Shown piece by piece: positions 32,742-44,432 of a stretch of DNA of 64,000 bases. A program made the position numbers and the translations under genes. Location: assembly GCA_014529385.2 (NCBI GenBank), contig CM043964.1, positions 135,287,420 through 135,351,419 of the forward strand, written 5' to 3'. The notes below the pieces were generated by a model. It was not told the origin of the DNA, did no database searches, and saw only the letters and a list, made by a program, of their open reading frames with translations. The stretch comes from Adiantum capillus-veneris. Its lineage: Eukaryota; Streptophyta; Polypodiopsida; Polypodiales; Pteridaceae. How positions within the stretch are numbered: position 1 is the stretch's first letter; every line of letters begins with the position of its first letter.

Positions 32742-33695
32742 TGTTAGCGAGTTGTTGCAACGGACATCTGTAGCATAACTATCTGGCACTAACATAATAT
32801 CAATACTCAGAGAAGTGACTTGGATGGGATGCGGAGACTCTATGAGGTTATCAATCTCAAGAAGTGAACCTAACAAGCTAATGCAACGACTCAACAAGCA
32901 AATCAATCACTCAATGATCAGGGAAATCTTCCTATGTCCTTTCTCACCGCTCTAGGCTATCACACCATTTCAACACTCGAACGGACTCAAAATGCAACGA
33001 ACTTTAGGAGGAGGTCTAAGACACCTAGGGGGACTATCCTACCAGTCTGATCACAATCTGACAAGGTATCAAAATCACGATCCATCATGAAAAAGGTCAT
33101 AAATACTACAACAAAACATACAAAAAATGTTGCCCTATGGTCTAAGTACATTCTTCGATGGTCAAAATGTCAAAAAATAGTGATTTAAGCACTCAAATTT
33201 GAAGATTAGCTCACTAGCGTGTAGTCTTGAACCTCAAGAAAACTGACAATGCTTACACTTGAATGGAAGAGCGGAGAGAGAGAGAAACACAATGCTTACA
33301 CTTGAATGGAAGAGCAGAGAGAGAGAGAAACACGATGCAAGCTTTGGAATCAAAAATGGATTACCCATTCATTAGAAAAGTGGATTACAAGTTGAAGCTT
33401 TGTAGTCACTTGAGCGTACGTACAACAGAGCTCTTTTCTCTTTAAAAAATAAGCCTCCTCTCACATTAAAATTATTGACATTTATACCTAGGGATTTCTA
33501 AATGGACAATTGCCAGCTCACATGGACCTTTACAATTATCATGACAAAATTACAACTCAGGGAATTGACCTGCTACTCTAGAATCAGGATTTACACAGAG
33601 TATCACTACATTAGCTTGGAAAAATTATAGAGTACAAATGTGTGTGCGGCTATGTGTCCGACCAAGTGGACGCCCATTCGGTCATTTCGCTAACA
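32742..33695 (-). repeat. Element C 5' LTR
   Basis: It is 954 bp, TGTTAGCG to CGCTAACA. It contains ATCACGATCCAT (33074-33085), the same 12 bases as in leader palindrome copies 4 and 5. The small AG-rich duplication at 33265-33330 is absent from the other LTR. Confidence 0.95.
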
Positions 33696-33700
33696 TGCAT
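33696..33700. repeat. Target-site duplication of element C, right
   Basis: TGCAT is identical to 22616-22620. Confidence 0.95.
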
Positions 33701-34346
33701 TTGTAAAATTTTGCCTACACTTGACATACAAAGTGAGCTTATATAGACCACGACACAAAATCCGAAATGCAACAATTTCATCACCAAATTGAGATCATGA
33801 ATTTCACATCTATCGTCCACAAATTTAACAACAAGGCCAAGTCTTGCAAGTGTAAATATAGACAAAAGGTTCTTTCATCACCAAAATTGAGATCATGAAC
33901 TGCACATCTATCATCCACAAATTTGACAACAAGGCCATGTCTTGCGAGTGTAGATATAGAAAAAAGGTTCTTTTTTTATCTCTGATGCATAAAGTGTATC
34001 AACAAATGTGAAAAAGCTGTCATTTGCTTGACTGGAAAAAGAGGCATTGTTGGCACAAGTGATTGTATTTCTGTGAGGGGTAGCCTTGAGAGAGGTAAAC
34101 AAATCATGATGCGAAGTAACATTGTAGCATTGTTATCAAAGTACCAAATGTGTGACTCTGTAGCAATTGACATACATGCATCATATATAGAAAGTTCATT
34201 AGTACACTCTCCACTGAATGCGCACCCTACATCTACATCAATACCACAATCTCCATTTCTAGAAGATTCTAAAATAGCTGCATTGGTAGTAGATCCAACC
34301 TCTTTCTTTTTGGCTTCTTTTTCCTTCAACTTAGGACATCCTGGAA
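33696..34346 (-). pseudogene. Copia-2 relic: gag end and protease
   Basis: From 34346 leftward: GCPKLKEKEAKKKE (end of the gag knuckle region, as in Copia-3 near 52720), IDVDVG, then HIWYFDNNATM where the protease WYFDSGATKH is expected; Asn replaces Ser in the DSG site. TLARLGLVVKFVDDRCEIHD (33865 region) follows, as in Copia-3 at 53165-53230. Frames change repeatedly. A partial second copy of the LGLVVKFVDD region occurs at about 33890-33960 and 33780-33865, a short duplication of roughly 105 bp. Confidence 0.85.
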
Positions 34347-34375
34347 TATTTACTAGATACAACAATACAACAATG

Positions 34376-34618
34376 CTTGATGATCCACATAGAAAACAAA
34401 TTTGTTGGCAAGAAGGTAGAAGCAAAATTTCTTCACTGCATAAATCATAGCTTAACCTTCTCGCTCTGTAGTGGTGTAGTTTCTCTCAGCATAATTTAAT
34501 TGACGACTTGCAAAGCTAATGGGGTAGTCCAATTTATGTTCTCCTGGTTGAGCTAGAACACACACAATAGCGAAGTTCGATGCATCAATATGCACATGGA
34601 AAATTACATTCCAATCGG
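34376..34618 (-). pseudogene. Gypsy-2 RNase H fragment
   Basis: The minus strand reads LDYPISFASRQLNYAERNYT, TEREG (the usual TEREAL, followed by a stop), then KFCFYLLANKFVFYVDHQAL. The frame is lost at LLY in a small TTGTAT duplication, and the sequence joins Copia-2 gag text at about 34346. Confidence 0.8.
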
Positions 34619-35470
34619 TCACACATAGATGGGAGCACTAGTTAAGGTCGTTTTTAATAACTCATAAGCATGGTCACACTCCACAGTCCAGTGGAACTCA
34701 ATAAGAAGTTTGTACAATGGGCAAGCTATCTCGGCAAAGTTTAAAATAAACCGCCAGTAATAACCAACATGGCCCATGAACCTTTGTACTCCTTTATAAT
34801 TTGTAGGTGGTGGCAAATTGAAAATGGCTTTCATTTTGCTCTCATCTCTGGAAATCCCATTTTTGGACACTATGTGTGACTCCAGCTTAAACCAAAATTG
34901 AATTTGAAAGGGTTTAATGAGATGCGATACAATGTGCACTTTTCAAACACTTTCCGTAAACATGATAGATGTTCTTTCCAAAAAGAATAAACACCAAGGT
35001 CATCTAAGAAAGCTTCACAAAACTCCCTGAAATATTCTCTAAAAGTAGTGTTTATTAATCTTTGGAAAGTAGCAGAGGTGTTAGTTAAGCCAAAAGCCAT
35101 ACCATGAAATGTGAAGAGTCCAAATTTGGTTATAAAAGCAGTTTTAACTTGGTCCTCTAGTGCAATTGTGATTTGATTGTAGCCAGACTACCATCTAGAA
35201 AGCCATAAGCTTCCTTCCCTGCAATTCTTTCAAGCACATGTTCCAAATATGGAAAGGGGTAATGGTCTCTCCTAGTGGTGGCATTGACCTTTTTGAGATA
35301 TCCACACACTCTGAGTTTTCTATTCTTTTTTGGCACAATAACTATTGGAGACACCCATTCTGAGTGCCCAATAGGGTATATGAATCCGCATTTAACAAGC
35401 TTTTCAATTTCTTCTTGAACAATTTTTGCATACTTAAGATTCATTGGGTAGGGTTACTGTTGGACTGGTT
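34619..35470 (-). pseudogene. Gypsy-2 reverse transcriptase
   Basis: Three overlapping frames give the RT: 35444-35157 (EEIEKLVKCGFIYPIGHSEW, VSPIVIVPKKNRKLRVCGY, FPYLEHVLERIAGKEAYGFL), 35100-34870 (MAFGLTNTSATFQRLINTTF, then FREFCEAFLDDLGVYS with FLDD intact) and 34939-34619 (VSKNGISRDESKMKAI, NYKGVQRFMGHVGYYWRFI). The first active-site Asp motif (LDG-SGYNQI) is damaged by a frameshift. The text differs from Gypsy-1 (FLDD versus FMDD), so it is another family. Confidence 0.9.
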
Positions 35471-37500
35471 TAGACATGCTATTCCTGGGGATTGTGTGTT
35501 GCACCACGAAAGGTGGAACACCTTTCATATCAGGATATGTCCAAGCAAAGATATCCTTGAATTCCTTGAGAAGATCTTTGAGTATATATTCCTCAGTCTC
35601 TGTCAGATCTTGGGCAATGAAAACAGGTTTGGACTCCTCACCTAGGTCTGCTCACTCTATTTCCTTAACTATTGCTGGACCATCATAGACTCCATTACTT
35701 CCATCGATAGGTGTTCTCTGGGCCTTTGTATACACAACCTTATGCTCCTCCGTGTGTAGGATTTGAAATGCCAGGTGCAGGATGTAAGTCTGTGGGGTCT
35801 TATTGTTCTGTGGACTATGATTTCTCTTCCACTTCCTTTTGTTGTTGAGCTAACTCTCAATTTTGTCGTCTCCTTACAGTATGGCTCAACTTTGGCTTCT
35901 CTGTAGCCTCTAATTGTGCAATGTCAATGGGTTGTGGACTACACCACATGTGATTTGAAGGTATTCACCCAGTTATCTACCAACTCCATGAGCGTCACAT
36001 GCCCCTATATATTTAAGCCATTCTGGGGTAGATTTCTTTTCATTTATTCTAGCACACACATTTGGTCGATGTTGTCACCTCCTATATCTCTTACTCTTCT
36101 TGTCTAATTTTTTATTATGGTCGATCTCTAGTGAAGAGTCACTAGATGAATTGCTACTCGTATCTTCTCCTCTCCCGGATAGATTGTCATCTCGGGTACC
36201 ACTGGGCCCTGAATGGCTTGTCCCCACATTTGCACCAAGATTTAACTCAAAACTTCGTCCTCAGAGTCAATTTCAGTTGTTGATTCTGACTTTGAATCGT
36301 GTGGGCTATAGTCTTTTGAGACTCTACTGGTTCCAATGTCAGTCAAGCCTTCATCTTGTAAGTCATCAGAAGCTATATGCATTGCTCCTATCATATTTAA
36401 AGGTACAAGTGGTGGCATTTCATCCCCCTCAGGTGTTACCCAGGTCGTCCCCCTATTTCCCCAAGTGTCTATGGTGGTTGCTGCTAGGTGGACCCAATCC
36501 ACATTGTCAGACTCTACTGGTTCCAATGTCAGTCAAGCCTTCCCTCTATCCAAGAATCTCATGAGAACCATTGGAGGCATGTGGATCCCCTTGTTCTGCC
36601 TCTCCAGTTCAATAACCCTATGAATGACATCACAAACTCTTTGTTGTTTCTCCTCTATGCTAGTAGCACCCGATGTGGATTGTAAGATATCTAACAAAAC
36701 CAGTGATAGGTGTGGCATGTGTATAGGTCGGTTAATGTCTCCATTTGTAGTTCATACTCCAAGTTCTCATTTAGAAACGCTCCATCTAGGGTTGAGGTGC
36801 TAAGGGTGTCCTTTGAACTAGATGCAATGTGGCTCTCTATGGGTTGACCCTTAGTGGTTGCTAATTCAGGAGCACTCGATTGCTCACCTAGCATGGATGT
36901 TGACATAGGGGCCTTCGCTTTTAACTCTCTCTATTTCTCTGCCTTGCGTAGGCTCTCAATTTCCTTTTTCCTAGCCGCAATGATATATCGCTCAACCTCT
37001 TGCACTTTGACAAGGCTTCTACCGGCAGGTAATATAACCTCGGAGGGGAATAGCTTTGAAGAATCACAAGGTGCAATGAATGGAGTATCCACATGCACAC
37101 TCTCCAAGAGCATGGGTCTACGTTGGACATGAATGGTGAATTTATTTCTCCACCCCCTTCACTCACATTGCCAGCTCCATGTTTGGAGCGAGTGGCTCGA
37201 GTGGCTCTACTAAAACTTTCTCCTTCAAGCGGCTAAGCAAGCTCGGCCTAGACCGTGGGCCATGGCATGCATGTCTTGGCTTGAACTATCAAGATTAGAC
37301 ATTAAGTAACCTTCCATGATGTCGTAGTCAGAGGAAGAGTCACTAGACATAATATGTGGGTCCTGACTAGTACTACCTTGGGTTCCACTGAGGGCCTAGA
37401 GCCTAAGGTGGATGAATAATGAGTGCTCACGTAAACGGAGACACTCTCTATGTGATCATCCTCTAGCACATGATTAGAGTGTAGATGCATGTGACCTCAA
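35471..37500 (-). pseudogene. Gypsy-2 gag to pre-RT region, heavily degraded
   Basis: Pre-RT text is visible at 35471-35700 (EEYILKDLLKEFKDIFAWTY). Further right are short frames: 36526-36242 (MEPVESDNVDWVHLAATTID, acidic end STTEIDSEDEVLS), 36718-36533, 36906-36691 and 37113-36931 (HVDTPFIAPCDSSKLFPSEV, then EVERYIIAARKKEIESLRKA). No knuckle or protease site was identified. Only 2.9 kb separates the primer site from RT, shorter than usual, so an internal deletion is likely. A 34-bp exact direct repeat occurs at 36319-36352 and 36509-36542. Confidence 0.55.
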
Positions 37501-38357
37501 CACTCTAGAAGCGTTGGTGAGTGCCCGTGAAGGTCTCTCACCTAGTTTTTTAGGTGTTTGCAACCCATATTTTTTGTTACTTTTGGGTCCTCTTTTCTAA
37601 CCAAGCTACGGAATATGGTGTGGGACAGCTCAAAACGAGCATATAGGCTAGAGGGACATGCCGTGCTTTACAATCCTTGATCGGTTATGTAAAGCCTTTA
37701 GAATCCTAAAAACAGTCTTTTCCTAGTCGGGAAGAAAGCTAAAATCAGTAAGTTCAAAGGGTGAGTGTGAAGGGAATGGTGGAGGACTTGAGTAACTTGT
37801 CCCACATGCCCTCCCCTCACTTGAGGTCGTAGGCTTTGTATATATAGTAGTGTGTATACTATATCATAAGATTGAGGACTGAGGCTTGGGCCTGGGCTCG
37901 GGCTCGGGTTCAGGGAATGATCTCGATCCTTCCTTTTAAAATAAGATTTTTTAATTTCCTTTTTTGTCTCAAATTTTTGAGCTCTTTTTTTCAAGGAAAA
38001 ACTTAAAAAAATAAAATAAAATTTGTGGATAATGTTGCACGTGGCCGTCGAGCTCATGCGCTCACACAACTACCCCTGGTAGCTCTTTCTAACTTGCCTA
38101 TAGCTAATAGAGCTAATTAACACTAATTATCTTTGCTAACTACACACTGACAGAACAATCAACCTTCTCATTGTCTATTGTACTGCTCACTATCTACTGC
38201 ACATTACAGATCTACAGACTGACTAACAACAGCCTGCTAAAACCTGCCCATTGCAGCCACTTAACATATCTAACATAACTCAGCAAAAAACAAAAAAGAT
38301 AGAAATGAATGGCTTCCTGAGGTCACACTGAGTGCTCCTCAAGCTTAGTGCAAGGCA
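37501..38357. other. Gypsy-2 leader
   Basis: This is non-coding sequence between the gag relic and the primer site. It holds a GGGCTCGGGCTCGGG-like GC run near 37895 and A/T-rich text near 37950-38020. Confidence 0.5.
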
Positions 38358-38376
38358 ATCCCCGGTAACGGCGCCA
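38358..38376 (-). other. Gypsy-2 primer-binding site (tRNA-Asp)
   Basis: The plus strand reads ATCCCCGGTAACGGCGCCA, a one-mismatch copy of the plant Asp-tRNA 3' end, four bases before an LTR start (TGTGTGCTTTGTCG at 38381). Confidence 0.9.
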
Positions 38377-40106
38377 AAAATGTGTGCTTTGTCGCACGTG
38401 TCGGAGGCTGGGAACTTGCCAAAACACCGTGTGCGAGTCACGAATGGCTGCAAGCACACACCTAGACAGTCCTAGAAAGCTCAAAGGGGCAATGGTGTGT
38501 CACTCACCACTCAATGCTTTCGTCATGAAGGTTACTGTGTCGCGAAGAAGAAGAAGCCACCGCCGCTATGCTCAATTGCCTCGCCACCACATATAACCAA
38601 GAGAAACACTAGAGGCAAACATGAAATCACCGTCACTAGCATATGTAGCCATTAAGACTACCCTTGTAACCTGTGTGAAAATTGTATCTACATCTTGCAT
38701 ATATCTCCTCTGCTATCTCATACTCCTAAAGAAATGTCATCTAATGTTCCATGCGTGACCACAATGCAAACAATGCAAGTATTGACATGAATGAGACCTC
38801 CGTCTCTCATGAGTCATCTTTGCAAACTTAGAAATTTCACACATACATGCTAATTGGATGTCATGAAACCAAAATTTGGATATGCATCAAAAGTGTATGG
38901 TGATAAAACCAAGAACTATGGTGATAAATGCTAGGAGAAGTTCGATATTGTCTCACATATAAACTAAAAAAAATTCTCAATCAAAATCTCAACCTTAAAC
39001 CACATCAAAGATGCCAAAGTGGGAGATCACCTTGACCACTACACAACCATAACCAATCAATGCATCAATTCAATGCTTCTATAACTCAATATATTGTTCT
39101 ACCAAAAGATAACAAAAAACTGTGTCCAACCTCTATCGACAAAAACCAGTAAAAAACCACACATAATCAAGTGCCAAGTGATAATGCAAGCACACCAAGT
39201 GTCAATGAATCAAGGCAAAATAAATTTCTATCAATTTGAGCATAAAACACATGACCACATGCATACGTAGTGAGGCGGTCCGGGGCGGGCAACAAGAGAG
39301 GCGACCTCTAAACACCCCTCAAGGCTCCCGTGCTGCTCAATTGGGGTTGGGGCAACCACAAGCACAACACAACAACAAACCCACAGCCAAACCCAAACAA
39401 GATAGGGGGACCACCTAGTTATGGTATGCGAACTAGGATGCAAGAGAGATTTTGTCACAACCAAAAGAGATACACCACAAAAAACACACACAAGAAACCT
39501 CACACCAAGACACACACAAAATGGACTAGAGAGAGCTAGAGCAAAGGGAAGAGAGAGAGGAATGGATCTTGCGTAATACCTTATTTGTGACTTGCAAATG
39601 GAGATGGTTCGTTATGTTGCTATCGAAGAGCTTGTACAAAACTCACTCAATGCTTAGTGAATGCTAAACATTGCCAATACACACACACTGTCTTAGAGTG
39701 TGGGAAACCTCTCACCACAATACCCTCTTACAATGGACACAAAATTGGCAATGAAAACATACTAAAACACTTTCTAAAACAAGATCAAACGATAGAACTC
39801 AAAATACACAAGTCACCTTGAATTCACTAAACCGTATCGCACAAGTGGAAGGACGAAGATTTGAACGTTGAATCGCGCCTTTGATGCACCAAACCTCAAT
39901 TTATTGATGATGAAGGAGCATATACAATAGTGGTTTTGAGATTTTGAACTCACGCTCTCTCACTTGCAATGTGTAGCTTGAAAGCTTCTCTCACACCAAG
40001 AGTGAAGCTCACAAAGTGGTTGCTACACCTAAGTCTCTCCTCACGCATAGAGTGTTGGGGTGCTATGTGAGATATTGGAGGTTGTTTTACAAGAAGGAGA
40101 GGGGCC

Positions 40107-40114
40107 TATTTATA
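40107..40114 (-). promoter_or_regulatory. TATA box-like site in Gypsy-2 LTR
   Basis: The minus strand reads CTATAAATAGGCCCC, a strong match to plant TATA boxes. Transcription would start about 30 bp to the left and run toward the PBS. Confidence 0.5.
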
Positions 40115-40294
40115 GGTTGGAGGAACCTCATTAAGATTATTTGGAAATCCTAAATTACAAGCTAACAAATCAGGATTATGATTTTTTCTAAATATCAAAA
40201 CATTGCGGGCTTTCTTTGTCTGCTTGAGTCATGGATGTGGGATCAAAAGAGAGCGTTATTGATGGTAGATAAGGTGAAAGTAGAGTTTTAAGGA

Positions 40295-40296
<2 letters not shown>

Positions 40297-40329
<33 letters not shown>
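40297..40329. repeat. (GA)n microsatellite
   Basis: About 33 bp of perfect GA repeat. Confidence 0.95.
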
Positions 40330-40331
<2 letters not shown>

Positions 40332-41300
40332 ACTATGCACATGTTTTGAGGTGAGGTGCCTTTTATGGTTAGGTCAATGGTTATTTTGTGTTAGTATGTT
40401 AGTGGTTAGTGTTAGTAATCACTAGAAAGTTAGTGATGTATTTACAATGGGTAGAATGAGGTGGATGGTTGAAGTAAGATGGTTGAATGAAGTGAGGAAA
40501 TCCTTGTGATGGTGAGGCTTAAAGAAGGACTTACTTGTGTAGGTTCCCAAAATGACTATTGATCCTCTTCTTTGTCTTCTCTTCCTTACGCCACCGCCGC
40601 CAAGGTTGATTATCGCGATGAAAATGGCAATTTGGTTGATGAGATCTATTAATTTTCAGAGGTTAATCATGGTAGACATGCTGAATTTTACGTATATAGA
40701 GAAGGGGTAAGATGGAATTGTAATTTGGAAGTAATAGAGAGAGGCATAGAGATGGTGTATGTACATGGAGAGCTCATATGAGAGCTATGGGAGTAAGAGG
40801 GGAGGTTAATGGTGAAGAAGGTGAGAGAAACCATTGAAGGTGCAGGTTTGAGTGAGGGATTGAGAGGAATGAGTGTGTGTGTGTGTGTGTAGAAGTGTGG
40901 AAAGAGGTGAGAGAAGACTATGAGCTACTTGTGAGAAAAGTGAGCAGATTGAGGTCCACTCAAAAAATCATAGCTCACCGGTGGTTGCTTCAAAAATCAC
41001 CAAAATTTTTGAGGTGATTATTCAACTTTTTTCTCACATTTTTTATTTTGACCACCACTCCAAATTTGGAGTGGAGATGGGTGCCAAAATTCTCACCAAA
41101 AAGCCTGTTTTTTATGCCTGCAAAAGTCTTTTAGTGGCCCCCTCCTTTGTTGAATTTGTACAATGCATCCAACAGTGAGCCCCTCCTTTGTCATATCATA
41201 ATACAAAGCATCCAAGTTTCCATTTACACATGCATGGAGGAGGATTATTGGTGAATAAATCAATATATACATGGTGGGACTAGTGTATGGACTATTCATG

Positions 41301-43427
<2,127 letters not shown>

Positions 43428-43702
43428 TGGTGGAGTGAATCTCTCTCACTCCTATCCTCCCTCCTGTCGGTTGCCGATGTCGCAAAGTGCAATAGAATCT
43501 ACTATCAACGAGCTAACTCTAGTCAACATGTCAACCCACACATTCACAGGAAGCATTGAGGAGAAGAAAAAGCATTGAGGAGAAGCTTCTCAAGAAGCTG
43601 AGACACACCCAAAGTGTGTATATCTCTCTCTCTCTCTCTTAAATTCTTTGACTCTCTTGTTGAGAATTGAGATCTTTCTCTCTATGTGTCCTCTTATGCA
43701 CT

Positions 43703-43704
<2 letters not shown>

Positions 43705-43765
<61 letters not shown>
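43705..43765. repeat. (TG)n microsatellite
   Basis: About 61 bp of uninterrupted TG, 280 bp from the previous tract. Confidence 0.98.
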
Positions 43766-43767
<2 letters not shown>

Positions 43768-43865
43768 AGTATGAAAATCCCCTTTGATATAAAAATTGTA
43801 TAATTAAATTACATTAAATACCAACAAAGTACAAGACAAATTACAAAACCAATATGATAACCATC

Positions 43866-43871
43866 TTTATT
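43866..43871 (-). promoter_or_regulatory. Possible polyadenylation signal
   Basis: The minus strand reads AATAAA, about 215 bp beyond the stop of the possible exon at 44085-44300. Such hexamers are common by chance in AT-rich DNA. Confidence 0.25.
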
Positions 43872-44084
43872 AATGAAGATCCAAATAAAACAGTAAGGTA
43901 ACAATGTTGTGGTGACAAATCCTAAGAGTAACAAGATTGAGGTTTATACCTGTCACCATCCAACAACACAGATGTATTAGAACACATTCTGACATTGTGG
44001 GAAGACAGGTACAATGCAACCTCAACCGCTTGTTATCGCTGTCAATCCCAAACAAAATTCGCGCACACCAAATGGCAGTAAATT

Positions 44085-44300
44085 TTATTCTGGATATATT
44101 ATAACTGTCTTGACCAATCGGGAAAGATACGGTCTAGTTCTAGACACTGGTTTTTTATGATTAGTCATAAGGTATTCCAGTTCTTGTTTTTCGCGTTCTA
44201 ATTCCATTTTTCTATTGACAGCTGCTATTTTGGCTGGGTCTGTACAAGCATGCATCGTAGCTGTAAGTTTGTGAGTAAAATCCATGGTACTAGCTTTTTC
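44085..44300 (-). CDS. Possible terminal exon of an unidentified host gene
   Basis: The open frame reads EKASTMDFTHKLTATMHACT, DPAKIAAVNRKMELEREKQE, LEYLMTNHKKPVSRTRPYLS and ends at a stop at 44085. The start at 44300 directly follows TGTGTATTTCAG on the minus strand, a good splice acceptor, with the exon in phase 0. Downstream there is an AATAAA. The composition (charged helix AAVNRKMELEREKQELEYLM) is protein-like and differs from the retroelement frames. I do not recognise the family and found no upstream exon. A chance frame is possible. Confidence 0.3.
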   Translation of the reverse strand, partial: EKASTMDFTHKLTATMHACTDPAKIAAVNRKMELEREKQELEYLMTNHKKPVSRTRPYLSRLVKTVIIYPE

Positions 44301-44432
44301 CTGAAATACACACCTATTCATGAGAAATTGGCAATCCTTGTAAAATATTATAAATGCAGACTTTGAAATATATGCTATGTATATTGCAGAACTTTGATAA
44401 AGTATGAGCAATTTGAGAATAATACATAACAA

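Larger units (their letters stand above)
22621..33695 (-). mobile_element. Element C: 11.1 kb LTR retrotransposon with gag-protease only
   Basis: LTRs of 925 and 954 bp begin TGTTAGCG and end CGCTAACA, with perfect 8-bp inverted ends. A perfect 5-bp target duplication (TGCAT), a minus-strand polypurine tract next to the left LTR and an Asp-tRNA-like primer site next to the right LTR complete the structure. The interior encodes degraded gag (two CCHC-like knuckles) and an aspartic protease on the minus strand. No RT, RNase H or integrase motif was seen in about 9.2 kb. It fits the gag-carrying non-autonomous class (TR-GAG-like) and would depend on a gypsy partner. The long leader holds a palindrome array, and a truncated Copia-1-type LTR lies near the 3' end. 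Confidence 0.93.
21141..34346 (-). mobile_element. Copia-2: truncated Ty1/copia copy split by element C
   Basis: The coding relic is in two parts, 34346-33696 (gag end, protease) and 22620-21141 (integrase, RT start). They are contiguous once element C and one copy of TGCAT are removed, as shown by alignment with the homologous sequence of Copia-3 around 54914-55020. Both outer ends lack LTRs, so it is a fragment. Confidence 0.85.
34347..38380 (-). mobile_element. Gypsy-2: Ty3/gypsy relic with Asp-tRNA primer site
   Basis: The relic has RNase H fragment (34347-34545), RT (34619-35470), pre-RT (35471-35900), degraded gag/protease region (35900-37500), leader, and a clear primer site at 38358-38376 followed by an LTR start at 38381. 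The 3' half (rest of RNase H, integrase, 3' LTR) is missing at the Copia-2 border. An Asp-tRNA primer fits the non-chromovirus plant gypsy lineages (Athila/Tat group). Confidence 0.8.
38381..41300 (-). repeat. Gypsy-2 5' LTR (right end not located)
   Basis: It starts TGTGTGCTTTGTCGCACG after the primer site. There is no second LTR in the window for comparison, so the right end is an estimate. The minus-strand TATAAATA at 40114-40107, in CTATAAATAGG context, is a good promoter candidate. It implies an unusually long R-U5 of about 1.7 kb. The region includes an AG microsatellite (40297-40329) and a GT run (40870-40890). Open frames inside show no conserved domain. Confidence 0.6.

Noticed and set aside
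36100-36623. Plus-strand frames in the Gypsy-2 region
   Set aside because: They are antisense to the gypsy relic; the minus-strand reading is continuous with the RT.
38358-38376. tRNA gene (Asp 3' end)
   Set aside because: Only the 3' end is present and it is next to an LTR start; it is a primer-binding site. The same holds for 15089-15104, 32722-32740 and 59345-59356.
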